64,000 nt of DNA from Sphingobacterium athyrii (GCF_003071065.1 NZ_QCXX01000005.1:124001-188000); one strand, 5' to 3'; positions 8,823 to 17,958 are shown, counted from the stretch's first letter. Numbers and translations: made by a program. Notes: a model not told the origin generated them from the letters alone.

Positions 8823-9469
8823 TTTGGTAATTAAACATTATATATACTCGCCTAATACTTCAATAGGATTATCTGTCATATTTCGCCAAAAGCATTAAAT
8901 GCTCACTAAACGAGGTCGATAATTGTAACGTATAAAGATGTATCATACCGAAAGTTTTTTTTGGGGGGGGGATTTTTTTTAAGCATACAATTTTATCACA
9001 CGATATAGGAAAAAGGTAGTATCTCTTACTCCTTGAAAGACACTCCTGAACGCCTTGAGTTTTGCTAGTCTTTAAAGGCACTTCTTATCATCTCTTCGAA
9101 CACTTGTATCACGGAGGTGAACGTCCAGTAATTGGATTAAGCTAAGAACTAAAAAAATGGAAAAACAAATAGCAAAAGGAAATTTTTGATTTTTCAACTT
9201 TAGCAAAATGTTCCTATATCATTTTAGCTGGCCGAAATACACAAAATTCAACGAAACGCCTTAATCTATTAGAGATCTTTAGAATTAAACATATGTCGAA
9301 CAATTGCTCAGCATTATCTCAATGAAATAAGCTTTTTATCTTTCGACCTGACATGGGGATTTCCCCTTCCTAAAGAACGCTTAATTGACGAGAAATTAGG
9401 AAAAGAAAAAAGTGCGGAGATGCTTTAATTAAGAAACTGACAGTCAGTAAATTATATTGAAAAAACATA
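8823..9469. other. Gene-poor stretch with a T8-G9-A-T8 homopolymer block
   Basis: No convincing gene. At 8955-8980 there is a run of eight T, nine G, one A and eight T. Around 9337-9427 the plus frame reads LTWGFPLPKERLIDEKLGKE and then a stop, which looks like the tail of a lost gene. The stretch near 9090-9130 (CATCTCTTCGAA ... CCAGTAATTGGATTA) resembles 17670-17722 and is probably a shared relic. Confidence 0.5.
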
Positions 9470-9499
9470 GATGTCTCCGACACAGATGTCGGGGACATC
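9470..9499 (-). terminator. Terminator of the 12597-9567 operon
   Basis: Thirteen-base arms (GATGTCTCCGACA / TGTCGGGGACATC, one G-U pair) with a 4-base loop. On the minus strand the stem is followed by ATGTTTTTTC. It lies 68 bases after the last stop codon of the operon. Confidence 0.75.
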
Positions 9500-9566
9500 C
9501 CCAAACAAAAGATACAATATTAGAAATATGACTGAAACACAAATAAAGAACCAGCGTTTATAAGTC

Positions 9567-10121
9567 TTACCAAAGTGAAGCTGTTGGCAGGTCATAAAAA
9601 GCTGTATCTTTTTCTTCCTGCCACGGTGCCTGGTGAAATTGCCAGCATTCTTCTACCTTGTCAAATCTTTTTCCTATGCTCATTTCTCCCCATTGATAAC
9701 CTACTTTGTATTCTTTTCCATTGCTGGTTATGGTTCCGAAAATGATAGGATAAGAGAAACCCGATACCCCATTGGTGTATTGAATGGCTTTTTCAAACTT
9801 CAATATAGTTTCTTCCGGAAACCTGATGATCTCTTCCAAATCACCGATCGCTTTTTGTTCTTCGGCATATTGCCATTTCGGATGCAGGCTATCCAACAGC
9901 ACATAAGGGTAATCACTGTTATGGTTCATTTCTACCTTATCCTTAAACAGAACCGTTTCTTTGTTAAGCGTCACCGTTTTCCCTATCCATTCTTTGAACG
10001 GCTCATACTTGTTGATGCTGGTGGATTTGGTTTTTACGGTTGTAAAAATGATAAAACCAAAAAGCACGATACCACCGATAATAACTAATGCAATGATACC
10101 CATTATTTTTTTTGTAGACAT
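9567..10121 (-). CDS. Hypothetical single-pass membrane protein
   Basis: Family not recognised. 184 residues: a membrane segment at about 8-28 (IMGIIALVIIGGIVLFGFII) and a soluble domain of about 150 residues with alternating strand-like and charged sequence, ending in W. No catalytic motif is seen. It starts 1 base after the stop of the preceding gene, so the two are tightly coupled, and it closes the operon that begins at 12597. Confidence 0.6.
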   Translation of the reverse strand: MSTKKIMGIIALVIIGGIVLFGFIIFTTVKTKSTSINKYEPFKEWIGKTVTLNKETVLFKDKVEMNHNSDYPYVLLDSLHPKWQYAEEQKAIGDLEEIIRFPEETILKFEKAIQYTNGVSGFSYPIIFGTITSNGKEYKVGYQWGEMSIGKRFDKVEECWQFHQAPWQEEKDTAFYDLPTASLW

Positions 10122-10122
10122 C

Positions 10123-10809
10123 TTACTTCTTCTCTGATATATATACTTCCGTCAATCCATCGGCAGATTTAAAGCGGATATTATATCCAGTTTGTTCCGA
10201 CAATTGCAGAGCAGGAAACGTTTCTGTTTCGTAATCACCGCTGTTCAGTTGTTCTTTAGGTTTGCTGGTTTTGCTCATTTCCGTGCTTTTGGCAAGATAA
10301 AAATCCGAGCCTTCAACCTTTATTATTTTGAACCATCCAAACCCTATTTCTGCTCCAATAGGCGTTCCTTTTTCTTTATACTTTTCAAAATGCCCAAAAT
10401 AGATATCGCCCACCACTGGTGCTTTTTCCATCGCAACGGCTTCTACAGATTTTGGCAGAGGGGGTTTTAATTCCTGATAAACGATCAATCCCATTGCGGC
10501 GATCATCAATGCTACGAAGATCCATCCTACAATGGTCAGTTTAAAGATAAAAGGAGGCTGAGGTACTTCTGTCACTTTTTGTGTGGCAAATGCTTTCATT
10601 TCCGGTGTCCAATGGTGGCTGGCTATCTTTTTTTGCGCTCCATCATCCCAAAATTCGCCAAATGCTTTCTTGGAGTAAACAGTAAAGAGTGCCGTTCTCG
10701 ACTGCGTACGGTAAATGCCCAGTACCATTGGGTTAGACGGATTTTTAGGGTTATGCAGACCATCGGTACGATGGACTGCCTGTTCTATTTTATTGATTAC
10801 AAAAAACAT
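10123..10809 (-). CDS. Hypothetical membrane protein with central transmembrane helix
   Basis: Family not recognised. 228 residues: a soluble N-terminal part (about 1-80), one membrane helix (about 85-110, IVGWIFVALMIAAMGLIVY) and a C-terminal domain of about 115 residues rich in Lys, Glu and Gly (VGDIYFGHFEKYKEKG, GFGWFKIIKVEGSDFYLAKS). The C-terminal part reads like a small beta-barrel. It lies 12 bases after the TPM gene and directly before the other hypothetical membrane protein, so the three may act together at the inner membrane. Confidence 0.6.
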   Translation of the reverse strand: MFFVINKIEQAVHRTDGLHNPKNPSNPMVLGIYRTQSRTALFTVYSKKAFGEFWDDGAQKKIASHHWTPEMKAFATQKVTEVPQPPFIFKLTIVGWIFVALMIAAMGLIVYQELKPPLPKSVEAVAMEKAPVVGDIYFGHFEKYKEKGTPIGAEIGFGWFKIIKVEGSDFYLAKSTEMSKTSKPKEQLNSGDYETETFPALQLSEQTGYNIRFKSADGLTEVYISEKK

Positions 10810-10821
10810 ATTGATTCTTAT

Positions 10822-12096
10822 TTATGGTTCTAAAATTTCAAATACAAATGTGCATCCCTCCACTGAAATAAGATCGTGACCTTCTTTTTCATCCAACGGT
10901 ACCAGATAAAGTTTCCGTTCGGTTTTATTGAAATGGTAACGATAATAATAGCGATCTTCCATTTTAAAAATGGCGAATGACGGACGTTTTTTTCCATCCA
11001 TTTTAAGAGATAACAATCTTTTATTTTCTTCAATCTCAAAGGCACCTTTCTTTTCTCCGTTGATGAAAATATCGTTTTGAACAAATGCTATGGTTTCATT
11101 GTGATCAACATTCATATATTTACGTTCCATCGGATGGAATTCCTGCTTCATCTTCCAATGGTAATCGGTGAACTTTTTAGCATTGGAACTCGGGGAATGC
11201 TGAGTCATTTCATCCTCTATCTGAGTCAGCAAAGGCCATACATCTTGCGAAATCAATTGATCTCCGGGTTCCAGCCAATACACCCGATGGACTTGCATAT
11301 TCTTTTTTATAAATGTCTGCCCAGGCACATGCTCATCAAAACAGATAAACTGGTAATGTTTGCCATCACTTTTTCGGATGGTCATTTCATAGTAATCGGT
11401 TTCCAAAAAATCTTTCAGAACAAAAGCTTTTTTCCTAGCGGGTCCCAAGAACACATCAAGTGATGTGAAATTGTAGGAAGGATTGTCACTATCGAGACTG
11501 CGGAAAGTCTGTGCCGTTCCGTTTTCCAGTACAAATCCCCTAATCTTTTGAAACAGCGAAGGCCTGAAAATGGACGATGCATCCGTATAGTCGTATTGCT
11601 GTATTTCCTTTCCTAAATGACTTATGATGGCGTTTAAACCGTTCAATGTCCCTTCAAAATAGTTGTCGTACTTAAATTTCGGTATAAAATATTCGTCAAT
11701 GATTTTTTTTGTGGCTACATCGCTCATTATTTTCTCTATACCGTAACCGTTCTCGATACGCATTTGGCGGAGTTGTTTGGATATAGCGATAACTATCCCA
11801 TTATTTTTTCCGTATTCACCTTGGGCATATCCTGTCAAATTGTTAAATACGTATTGGTCAAAATGCGCTTTGTCGGTATGGCGTCCATCAATAGTGACAA
11901 TGGCTATATCTGCTATTGCATTTTTCCAGCAGATATTAATGATACTATCCAATATTTGTATATCTTTTTCAGTAAAAATCTTTTCGTAATCAATAATACG
12001 CACTCTCTTGACTAAAAACTGTTGGTTTTCGGGAGCAGTTTGACCGAAAGTATTCGATATTAAACAATGGAACAATATGATTAAAAGATAACGCAT
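10822..12096 (-). CDS. Secreted TPM-domain protein
   Basis: The signal peptide (ILFHCLISNTFGQ) is followed by a TPM domain (about residues 35-165): EKDIQILDSIINICW, ADIAIVTIDGR, GIVIAISKQLRQMRIENGYGIE and DEYFIPKFKYDNYFEG are its typical landmarks. TPM domains occur in YgcG-like proteins and in photosystem-repair factors, and some have phosphatase activity. The remaining 250 residues are strand-rich and unassigned. The usual YgcG C-terminal membrane helix and Gly-rich tail are absent. It is the middle gene of a minus-strand operon with DUF4870-like and hypothetical membrane proteins. Confidence 0.72.
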   Translation of the reverse strand: MRYLLIILFHCLISNTFGQTAPENQQFLVKRVRIIDYEKIFTEKDIQILDSIINICWKNAIADIAIVTIDGRHTDKAHFDQYVFNNLTGYAQGEYGKNNGIVIAISKQLRQMRIENGYGIEKIMSDVATKKIIDEYFIPKFKYDNYFEGTLNGLNAIISHLGKEIQQYDYTDASSIFRPSLFQKIRGFVLENGTAQTFRSLDSDNPSYNFTSLDVFLGPARKKAFVLKDFLETDYYEMTIRKSDGKHYQFICFDEHVPGQTFIKKNMQVHRVYWLEPGDQLISQDVWPLLTQIEDEMTQHSPSSNAKKFTDYHWKMKQEFHPMERKYMNVDHNETIAFVQNDIFINGEKKGAFEIEENKRLLSLKMDGKKRPSFAIFKMEDRYYYRYHFNKTERKLYLVPLDEKEGHDLISVEGCTFVFEILEP

Positions 12097-12099
12097 TTA

Positions 12100-12270
12100 T
12101 TATTGATTTAAAGGAGAGGGTATGTGATAAATACTAAGATGATCATTACCTGCACTTAATTTTACTGTATTGCTGATCCATTCTGTTAATTCTTCGGTAC
12201 AATGAACATGGAATGTAATTCCATTGGTTGGGAAGTATTTGTCAGGTAGTTGATTTCCTTTGTATAATGC
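12100..12270 (-). other. In-frame coding extension after the DUF4870-like stop codon
   Basis: After the TGA at 12271-12273 the same frame stays open for 56 codons (ALYKGNQLPDKYFPTNGITF, then HVHCTEELTEWISNTVK, ending SPLNQ) and stops 3 bases before the TPM gene. The composition is protein-like and it has no start codon of its own. It is either the tail of a gene cut by a nonsense change or a fused remnant. Confidence 0.5.
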
Positions 12271-12597
12271 TCAGTTATCAATGAAATTAAATTTATCTTC
12301 GAATAATTTACCGATTAACGGCAAAGGTTTTTTCACTTCGTTGGCTGCTGTTATAATACCCAATACCATAAGTATAAGAAAAACCAAACCAATTATACCT
12401 ATCAAAAATGCAAGTGCTGGTACAATATACAATAGTATTCCTGCACCAAGGTTAATAACAGCAGCAGTGATGAATAATCCTAAACCTTGCTTTAAATGAT
12501 ACGTACTAAAATCGTTTCGCTCATCTTTTCCCATAAAAAAAGCTATGAGCCATAAAATGCCTAGATAACTTAAAATAGACTGTACTTTCGGTGTCAT
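12271..12597 (-). CDS. DUF4870-like small membrane protein
   Basis: 108 residues with three to four membrane segments: YLGILWLIAFFMG, a conserved FSTYHLKQGLGLFI block, LYIVPALAFLIGIIGLVFLI and MVLGIITAANEVKKPLPLIG. The order helix, H-L-K-Q-G, helix, helix, KPLPLIG matches the DUF4870/Tic20-like family of small membrane proteins of unknown role. First gene of the operon ending at 9567. The frame continues past its stop codon for another 56 codons, so the annotated end may be a nonsense mutation, although the usual family length is already reached. Confidence 0.7.
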   Translation of the reverse strand: MTPKVQSILSYLGILWLIAFFMGKDERNDFSTYHLKQGLGLFITAAVINLGAGILLYIVPALAFLIGIIGLVFLILMVLGIITAANEVKKPLPLIGKLFEDKFNFIDN

Positions 12598-12833
12598 AAT
12601 TCTTCAATTTTGTCGTAAAACAAAAATCGGAAGTATCTTAAGAATTGACAATCCATTTTAGTTAACAAACCGTCTACGACTTTTCAAAGTGTATATACAA
12701 AGTATCTACAAGTAATTTATCTAGCTTATTTTCAGTATATTGAAAATAAAATCACCACAAAGTTTAATGTTATCTGATTCGGATGCCATACAATTTTTTT
12801 ATTACTTTGTAGGAGTATGTATATAGAAATTAT

Positions 12834-14636
12834 ATGAGATTTAAGCATATTTTATATTTAATATTTGCTCTTCTGGCATGTTTAAGGCTTCGTGCTCAGC
12901 ACATCCATTCCAATACCCAAAAAATTCTGGATCAGCTGGATCAGCTTCAGTTGCACAACCAGCAAAAAGAAGCTATTAAAATTTTAGATTCCGGTATTAA
13001 GTCCACAACATCACCCGCTGATTTAGCCTATCTCTATGCATACCAAAGTAGCATATATACTTCGATGGATAGTCTTTTACTTTCGAAAAGACTAACTGAT
13101 TTAAGCTTGGAAAATGCAGAGAAGTCGAAGAAAAAAACATCTTTAGCAGTGGCGTACAGAGCTAAAGCCTTCCTGAATAATACCCTTAATTTACCAGATG
13201 CGGTTGTAAAGGATGCTCTTTATGGACTAAAACAGGTAGAAAAAAATGAGGACGATCTGTCCACTAAATACCATCTGAATTATCTGCTGTATGGTGCGTA
13301 CAGCAGATGGGACGACAGCGAAAAGATGGAACATTATATACATCAGGCTCAATACTGTGCTATCAAAGCAAACAACATCAACTTACAGACGAATGTAAAC
13401 AACGGTATTTCAAGTATGTATCTGGCTCGGTACAAAAAAAGTAAAGAGCGAAATCTTTTGGACAGCAGTTACCATTATCTGAATAAATCTTTTAATCTGC
13501 TGGAAAAGCAGCCGGATAGACTGAGCATTAATACATACGTGATTACGTGTATTAATCTGGCAAATTATTATTTAGAGCATTCGGCTGAAGCATTGATGTA
13601 TAGAGAGCAGAAAGCATTTGAATACCTTAAACTTGCAGAACAAAAACTGGATAATAGCGAAGCTTTTGCCGACAAATGGGGTAATATATTTGGTATTAAA
13701 AGTGGATTTGCCAAGCAAAAAGAAGATTGGGGACTTGCCGAACAATATCTTTTGCAAGGACTTAACAGGTTAATGAATTCCAGTGGGAATCATTTTAGGT
13801 TAGAATATGCCATTAACCGGGATTTAGCAGATATTGCCTTAAAAAAACAAGCTTATAAATCGGCATTGACGTATCAGCAACGGGCAGAAGATCTATTAAA
13901 AAAATCGTTCAATGAACAACAGCTTTTCAACGCACAGAAATTAGAAGTGCAGTATGAAACCGAAAAAAAAGACCGTGAACTGGAACTTTTGACCGAACGA
14001 GAAAATTTCAGGAAACGGCAAAATTACCTCTACGGAGGAATTGCGATTGCGCTGTTATTCGGACTCCTGTTTATGTTTGTATCTTATCATTTCCGCTTAC
14101 GATATTCCGTAGAACGTGAAAAGCAATTGGCTCAGGAAAAAGAAGATCAGGCACAGCAGGCTGCGATGCAGCTTAAGTTTGAAAAAGAAGAACAAGCGAG
14201 GTTGAAAGCTGAACAGGAATTACTGGACTTAAGAAGACTACAATTGGAAAAAGAAGCTTTGGCAAATTCCCTAATAATTGACAGAAAAAACGACACCCTT
14301 AAACAGATTCAAGATAAAATAGATAGTGGTGAAGCAAAATATATCCAAAAGCTTATAAAAGAAGAAATGCTCCTGCAGACGGATTATGAAGACATCAAAA
14401 TGCAGATACAGGAGCTACATCCCAATTTCTTTAACCGGTTGAATGAAAAAGCGATTCACAAACTAACACCGCTTGATCTGAAATACTGTACCTATCTCTA
14501 TCTGAAAATGAGCACTAAGCAGATTGCACAGGCACTGCACGTTGAACCACAAAGTGTTCGTATGTTTAAATACCGCCTGAAACAGAAATTTGGATTGGGG
14601 AAAGAGGATGATTTGGAAAATTTTTTGGAGAGGTAA
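12834..14636 (+). CDS. TPR-repeat transmembrane regulator with C-terminal HTH
   Basis: A one-protein sensor-regulator common in Bacteroidota. It has a signal-like N-terminus (about 1-21), a periplasmic helical TPR region (about 25-370), a membrane helix (about 398-420, GGIAIALLFGLLFMFVSY), a long Glu/Gln-rich coiled coil (about 425-490) and a C-terminal LuxR-like HTH (about 540-595) with LTPLDLKYCTYLYLKMSTKQ and IAQALHVEPQSVRMFKYRLK. It therefore probably senses an envelope signal and binds DNA while membrane-bound. It is divergent from the DUF4870/TPM operon, about 240 bases away, so that operon is a possible target (inference). Confidence 0.85.
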   Translation: MRFKHILYLIFALLACLRLRAQHIHSNTQKILDQLDQLQLHNQQKEAIKILDSGIKSTTSPADLAYLYAYQSSIYTSMDSLLLSKRLTDLSLENAEKSKKKTSLAVAYRAKAFLNNTLNLPDAVVKDALYGLKQVEKNEDDLSTKYHLNYLLYGAYSRWDDSEKMEHYIHQAQYCAIKANNINLQTNVNNGISSMYLARYKKSKERNLLDSSYHYLNKSFNLLEKQPDRLSINTYVITCINLANYYLEHSAEALMYREQKAFEYLKLAEQKLDNSEAFADKWGNIFGIKSGFAKQKEDWGLAEQYLLQGLNRLMNSSGNHFRLEYAINRDLADIALKKQAYKSALTYQQRAEDLLKKSFNEQQLFNAQKLEVQYETEKKDRELELLTERENFRKRQNYLYGGIAIALLFGLLFMFVSYHFRLRYSVEREKQLAQEKEDQAQQAAMQLKFEKEEQARLKAEQELLDLRRLQLEKEALANSLIIDRKNDTLKQIQDKIDSGEAKYIQKLIKEEMLLQTDYEDIKMQIQELHPNFFNRLNEKAIHKLTPLDLKYCTYLYLKMSTKQIAQALHVEPQSVRMFKYRLKQKFGLGKEDDLENFLER

Positions 14637-14697
14637 TGATTTATTACGAGGAGCATATATACAATTCGGACTTTTACAGATACTATCGTTCTGGAAG

Positions 14698-15005
14698 AAT
14701 ATTCTTGAGTGCCCAGAATATCGCTCCTTCCTATTTTTGTTTTTAATTCTTTTTCAAACTTAGATAAATTGCATACAAAAAGCAATTTATCGATCTCTCC
14801 TCTGCCATTGAGAGTTAATCTATTGAGGAAATATACCCAAAACTTCCTCATTATCAAAACTTACGTAGTAAGTTAGAAACCGTTATGAGCTAAGCTCATA
14901 ACAGCATCATTTCCTATTAAAAAAAATTAAATCAATGATAATCATATAGCCCTTGTCTTTTATCCTTATCCTTTTTCTCGCTCCTGTCTTTTTATTGTTT
15001 CGGAT
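14698..15005 (-). pseudogene. Mosaic remnant of Rpn-family nuclease genes
   Basis: 14698-14759 matches 16757-16818 inside the intact Rpn gene (KTKIGRSDILGTQEY against KTKIGRSDTMGTQEY). 14837-14871 and 14940-14965 match further parts of the same gene. 14968-15003 instead matches 18169-18205 inside the other Rpn remnant. The order is kept but pieces are lost or inserted, so this is a decayed copy carrying sequence from two subfamilies. Confidence 0.7.
14882..14902. repeat. 21-bp perfect palindrome
   Basis: Ten-base arms GTTATGAGCT and AGCTCATAAC around a single A. It sits in a stretch inserted into the Rpn remnant. It could be a protein-binding site or an element end. Confidence 0.5.
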
Positions 15006-15050
15006 AAAAAAAATTCCTATTTTAGGTAATCACGTTTTTTCATTTTACCA

Positions 15051-15527
15051 ATGGATGAATCGAAAGCTATGCAAATTGAGGAAATTGAATCTTTTTTGAA
15101 TGAAGCCCAACGGGGGCTTAAAGCCATAAAAACGGGCGACAGGCTATTTGAACTGTACATGGAACTGACCATCATCAGATCCGAGCTGCACCGGCTGGCC
15201 CATTTCTGCGTGGATGATTACGAACGTAAGCAGCTTTTCTCCCTGATCGATCAGTCTAGTGCAATACAGGTGCTGACGGAAAAACAGATCGATGACTATT
15301 TTCAGAGCAGAAGTGACAACCTGAAGTATGACTTTGAGGTAGAAAAGCGATACATGCGACAGACACTTCAAACCCACATGAACGAAGCCATCCTCTTCAG
15401 GGAATTCAGCAAGAAACTGCTTTCCAATGAACAGTATTCGCGGATCAACAGTCTCTCCATGCGCTGCCGCCAGCTGAACATGAAGGTAAATGATTACATT
15501 AAGAAAAATGGTCTGACCGAAAACTGA
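15051..15527 (+). CDS. Hypothetical helical protein
   Basis: Family not recognised. 158 residues, no signal peptide or membrane segment, almost entirely helical with heptad-like patches (IEEIESFLNEAQRGLKAIK, LFELYMELTIIRSELHRLA). Likely cytoplasmic. It is followed after 8 bases by a gene of nearly identical length and character, so the two probably form a complex or an operon. Its more GC-rich codon use than the surrounding relics suggests a maintained gene. Confidence 0.6.
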   Translation: MDESKAMQIEEIESFLNEAQRGLKAIKTGDRLFELYMELTIIRSELHRLAHFCVDDYERKQLFSLIDQSSAIQVLTEKQIDDYFQSRSDNLKYDFEVEKRYMRQTLQTHMNEAILFREFSKKLLSNEQYSRINSLSMRCRQLNMKVNDYIKKNGLTEN

Positions 15528-15535
15528 ACCCGAAT

Positions 15536-16015
15536 ATGAAAAAAGAACAGTTATTGCTGCTGAAAAAGGAAATCCTCGAGGGAAGAGATTCCGAAAGACT
15601 TTTGGAGCTGGATATCAACCTTAAGCAGCTCATCAGTATTTTGGATTACCGGATTAGGGAGAAAACCGGAAATGAGTATACCGAAGGGGAAATAGGGGAA
15701 TTCAGGAGCTCGGTCGCTATCGCAAGGTCGTACTTGAGGGTGATCGGATGGAAGCTGGAAAACTTCAGATTGGAAAGAGAAAAAGAGCGGATCGATGCCA
15801 TAACAGAAAATAAACGGGTTATATTGGAGATCTTTGAATCCGGAATGGAATCAGTTCTTAACAGCCCATCGGACACAGAAGAACTCCGCGCCGATAATAT
15901 TGCATTGAGAGATCAGCTTTCCCGAAAAGAGAAGGAGATCACTGCCCTCGAAAAAAGGGTAAAGATAATCGCGCGTGAGGTTGTCGGCATCCTTGAAAAG
16001 ACAAAACGGGAATAA
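15536..16015 (+). CDS. Hypothetical coiled-coil protein
   Basis: Family not recognised. 159 residues, cytoplasmic, helical. The C-terminal 45 residues form a clear coiled coil (LRADNIALRDQLSRKEKEIT, then ALEKRVKIIAREVVGILEKT). The N-terminal half (LLLLKKEILEGRDSERLLEL) is also helical. It is paired with the gene 8 bases upstream. The end is 75 bases before the first broken-gene tail and hairpin array, so the pair borders the repeat-rich region. Confidence 0.6.
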   Translation: MKKEQLLLLKKEILEGRDSERLLELDINLKQLISILDYRIREKTGNEYTEGEIGEFRSSVAIARSYLRVIGWKLENFRLEREKERIDAITENKRVILEIFESGMESVLNSPSDTEELRADNIALRDQLSRKEKEITALEKRVKIIAREVVGILEKTKRE

Positions 16016-16089
16016 TCAATGAAATTATACATTCCCTATTTAATATACCTCATATCAGGAAAAATCCTTAAAATTGCCTTGTTGTAATA

Positions 16090-16203
16090 GCCGAATTGAA
16101 AAGCCTTTTGAAATTATTCAGAACCCCGAAACGTATTCCAGAGTCCGTCTAACTTTGACCATACTGGGGAAGATCTCTTTTGCTGCGGAAACTGATGGAA
16201 AAT
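16090..16203 (-). pseudogene. 3'-end fragment of the 27493-28113 gene family (copy A)
   Basis: Minus-strand frame HQFPQQKRSSPVWSKLDGLW, then NTFRGSE and stop, aligns with the C-terminus of the complete gene at 27493 (SPQERSAPVWSKLDGLWHTF). The similarity includes the bases after the stop codon. It joins directly to a hairpin repeat array where the rest of the gene should be. Confidence 0.7.
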
Positions 16204-16460
16204 ACTTTGTACCCAGATAGGTACAGATGTGGTACATTTCTTACCAAATTGGCCGATCGCGAGCGAAGCTTGGTAAACTTTTTACCAAGATGGCATAGAT
16301 GGTACATTTCTTACCTAAATTGGCCAACCGCGAGTGCAGCTGGGTAAACTTTGTACCCAGATAGGTACAGATTAGAGTACATTTCTTACCTAAAATTGGC
16401 CGACTGCGAGTGAAGCTGGGTAAACTTTTTACCAAGATGACACAGATAGGGTACAGATGG
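16204..16460. repeat. Hairpin repeat array 1 (units of about 70-75 bp)
   Basis: Three to four units, each with GTACATTTCTTACC, then AATTGGCC, then a hairpin. Repeats of GGTACATTTC start near 16231, 16301 and 16376. Hairpins are CTTGGTAAA / TTTACCAAG (near 16280) and CTGGGTA / TACCCAG (near 16340): one stem base pair changes T-A to G-C on both sides. Same family as the arrays at 17732 and 19688. Confidence 0.75.
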
Positions 16461-16532
16461 ATGCATATTACCGGAATATGCAATTAGAGGATGCCAAATA
16501 AAAAACGTTAATATCTGGCGGACCAAACAAAA

Positions 16533-16556
16533 AGCCATTCCCTTGTGGAAATGGCT
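16533..16556 (-). terminator. Terminator of the Rpn nuclease gene
   Basis: Stem AGCCATTCCC / GGAAATGGCT (one mismatch) followed on the minus strand by TTTTTGTTTG, about 30 bases after the gene's stop codon. Related hairpins follow the same repeats at 17976 and 19774. Confidence 0.65.
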
Positions 16557-16585
16557 CTCAATACATTATTATAAACTTTTAAGCG

Positions 16586-17506
16586 TTATGCTTTTTTTAT
16601 TTCACCGAAATACTTCTCGACCTCAGGCTTGGCCAGACCGAGCTTTTGGCAGATCTCAGCAATCGTAAAACCTAGCTCCCTAAGCATTTCAATTTTGCCT
16701 TCAATCTTGCCCTTCTGAATTCCCTTCTGAATTCCCTTTTTTTCAGCCTTATCTAATAAATATTCTTGAGTGCCCATTGTATCGCTCCTTCCTATTTTTG
16801 TTTTTATTTCCTCTTCAAATATACTCAAAACTTCCTCATTATCAAAACTTACGTAGTAAGTAAGAAAATCATATAGCCCTTGTCTCGTATCCTTATCCAT
16901 CTCCCGTTTTATCATCTCGTCATAAAGATCATGCTTAATTGCTTTCAGACCTTCGTCGCTTATTTTCTTGTTCTTGATAGTCAAAAGAGCAGTAAGGACA
17001 ATCACAGAAAATGGATTCTCATTAGACCGCAAGACCGATTCTTCCTGATCGAGGATCTTATAACTATTAAAATCGTAGCGCAATGTCGTTCCCATAAATT
17101 CCCGGCTATACACCACAGGCCGATAGCTTGCATTTTCATCGGCCAAAATGGCAATTGCCGTAATAGGAACTTTGTAACGATCCCATATCCGGTAGTAATA
17201 ACGAAACATACGCTCCGCCAAATCACCCCTGCCCTTGTTGCTCTGTATCTCTAAATGGCACAGCACAAATTGTTCGCTGCCGTCCTTTAAAAAGACTTTG
17301 ACAAGCTTATCGACATAACGGACCCCCTTACCCGTACTTTCTGGCGGAAATAAACGCTCAAACTCTTTATCAAGGTAATCAAAAGGTCTGCTCAAATCAA
17401 AAACAGCATCTGTATCAGGAAAGATAAAGCGTAAAAAATGCGAGAATGTTTGCTCTAAAATAGATTTCCACAAGGGATCATCCACACGCCTTGATCTAGA
17501 ACTCAT
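16586..17506 (-). CDS. Rpn-family PD-(D/E)XK nuclease / putative transposase
   Basis: 306 residues, full length for the family. The N-terminal nuclease domain shows the PD-(D/E)XK landmarks: YVDKLVKVFL with the Asp, and FVLCHLEIQSNKG with the E-x-Q pair (about residues 62-95). A helical region follows, then a repeated GIQKGIQKGKIEGKIEMLRE linker and a short C-terminal HTH-like tail (FTIAEICQKLGLAKPEVEKY). Rpn proteins are DNA endonucleases that promote recombination. Two remnants of relatives lie at 14698 and 18031, and hairpin repeat arrays lie on both sides. It has its own terminator and reads away from array 2. Confidence 0.85.
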   Translation of the reverse strand: MSSRSRRVDDPLWKSILEQTFSHFLRFIFPDTDAVFDLSRPFDYLDKEFERLFPPESTGKGVRYVDKLVKVFLKDGSEQFVLCHLEIQSNKGRGDLAERMFRYYYRIWDRYKVPITAIAILADENASYRPVVYSREFMGTTLRYDFNSYKILDQEESVLRSNENPFSVIVLTALLTIKNKKISDEGLKAIKHDLYDEMIKREMDKDTRQGLYDFLTYYVSFDNEEVLSIFEEEIKTKIGRSDTMGTQEYLLDKAEKKGIQKGIQKGKIEGKIEMLRELGFTIAEICQKLGLAKPEVEKYFGEIKKA

Positions 17507-17731
17507 AATTATTTATCAACTGGTTAACAACACAAAGGTACGAAATAGCTAAACAAAATACTAATAAAATTAGTATTTTGTTTAAAATTTAACCCTATCC
17601 TGCTAGCGGTGAAATGGGAGTTTTAGCAAGATCTTATGTGCTCTAGTAAAGATTTCTAAAATTCTTCCTAGCCATCTCTTCGAATCCCTACGCAAAAGGC
17701 GAGCGTTCAGTAATTTGATTAGAAATGAGCA

Positions 17732-17958
17732 GCTGGGTAAACATTGTACCCAGATAGGTACAGATGTGGTACATTTCTTACCAAATTGGCCGATCGCGAA
17801 CGAAGCTTGGTAAACTTTTTACCAAGATGGCACAGATGTGGTACATTTCTTACCAAATTGGCCGACAGCGAGCGAAGCTTGGTAAACTTTTTACCAAGAT
17901 GGCATAGATGTGGTACATTTCTTACCAAATTGGCCGACAGCGAGTGCAGCTGGGTAAA
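17732..17958. repeat. Hairpin repeat array 2 (three 72-bp units)
   Basis: GGTACATTTC starts at 17768, 17840 and 17912, exactly 72 bp apart. Each unit holds CTTGGTAAA-CTT-TTTACCAAG, a perfect 9-bp stem. The first half unit has CTGGGTA...TACCCAG. Units are nearly identical, so they spread or were homogenised recently. It lies about 225 bases upstream of the Rpn gene start. Confidence 0.85.

Noticed and set aside
8869..9081. 70-residue minus-strand open frame across the G9 tract
   Set aside because: Composition is not protein-like, it depends on the homopolymer length, and no promoter or partner gene is visible.
17682..17725. tRNA, from a TTCGAATCC sequence resembling a T arm
   Set aside because: No acceptor stem, anticodon arm or D arm can be built around it.
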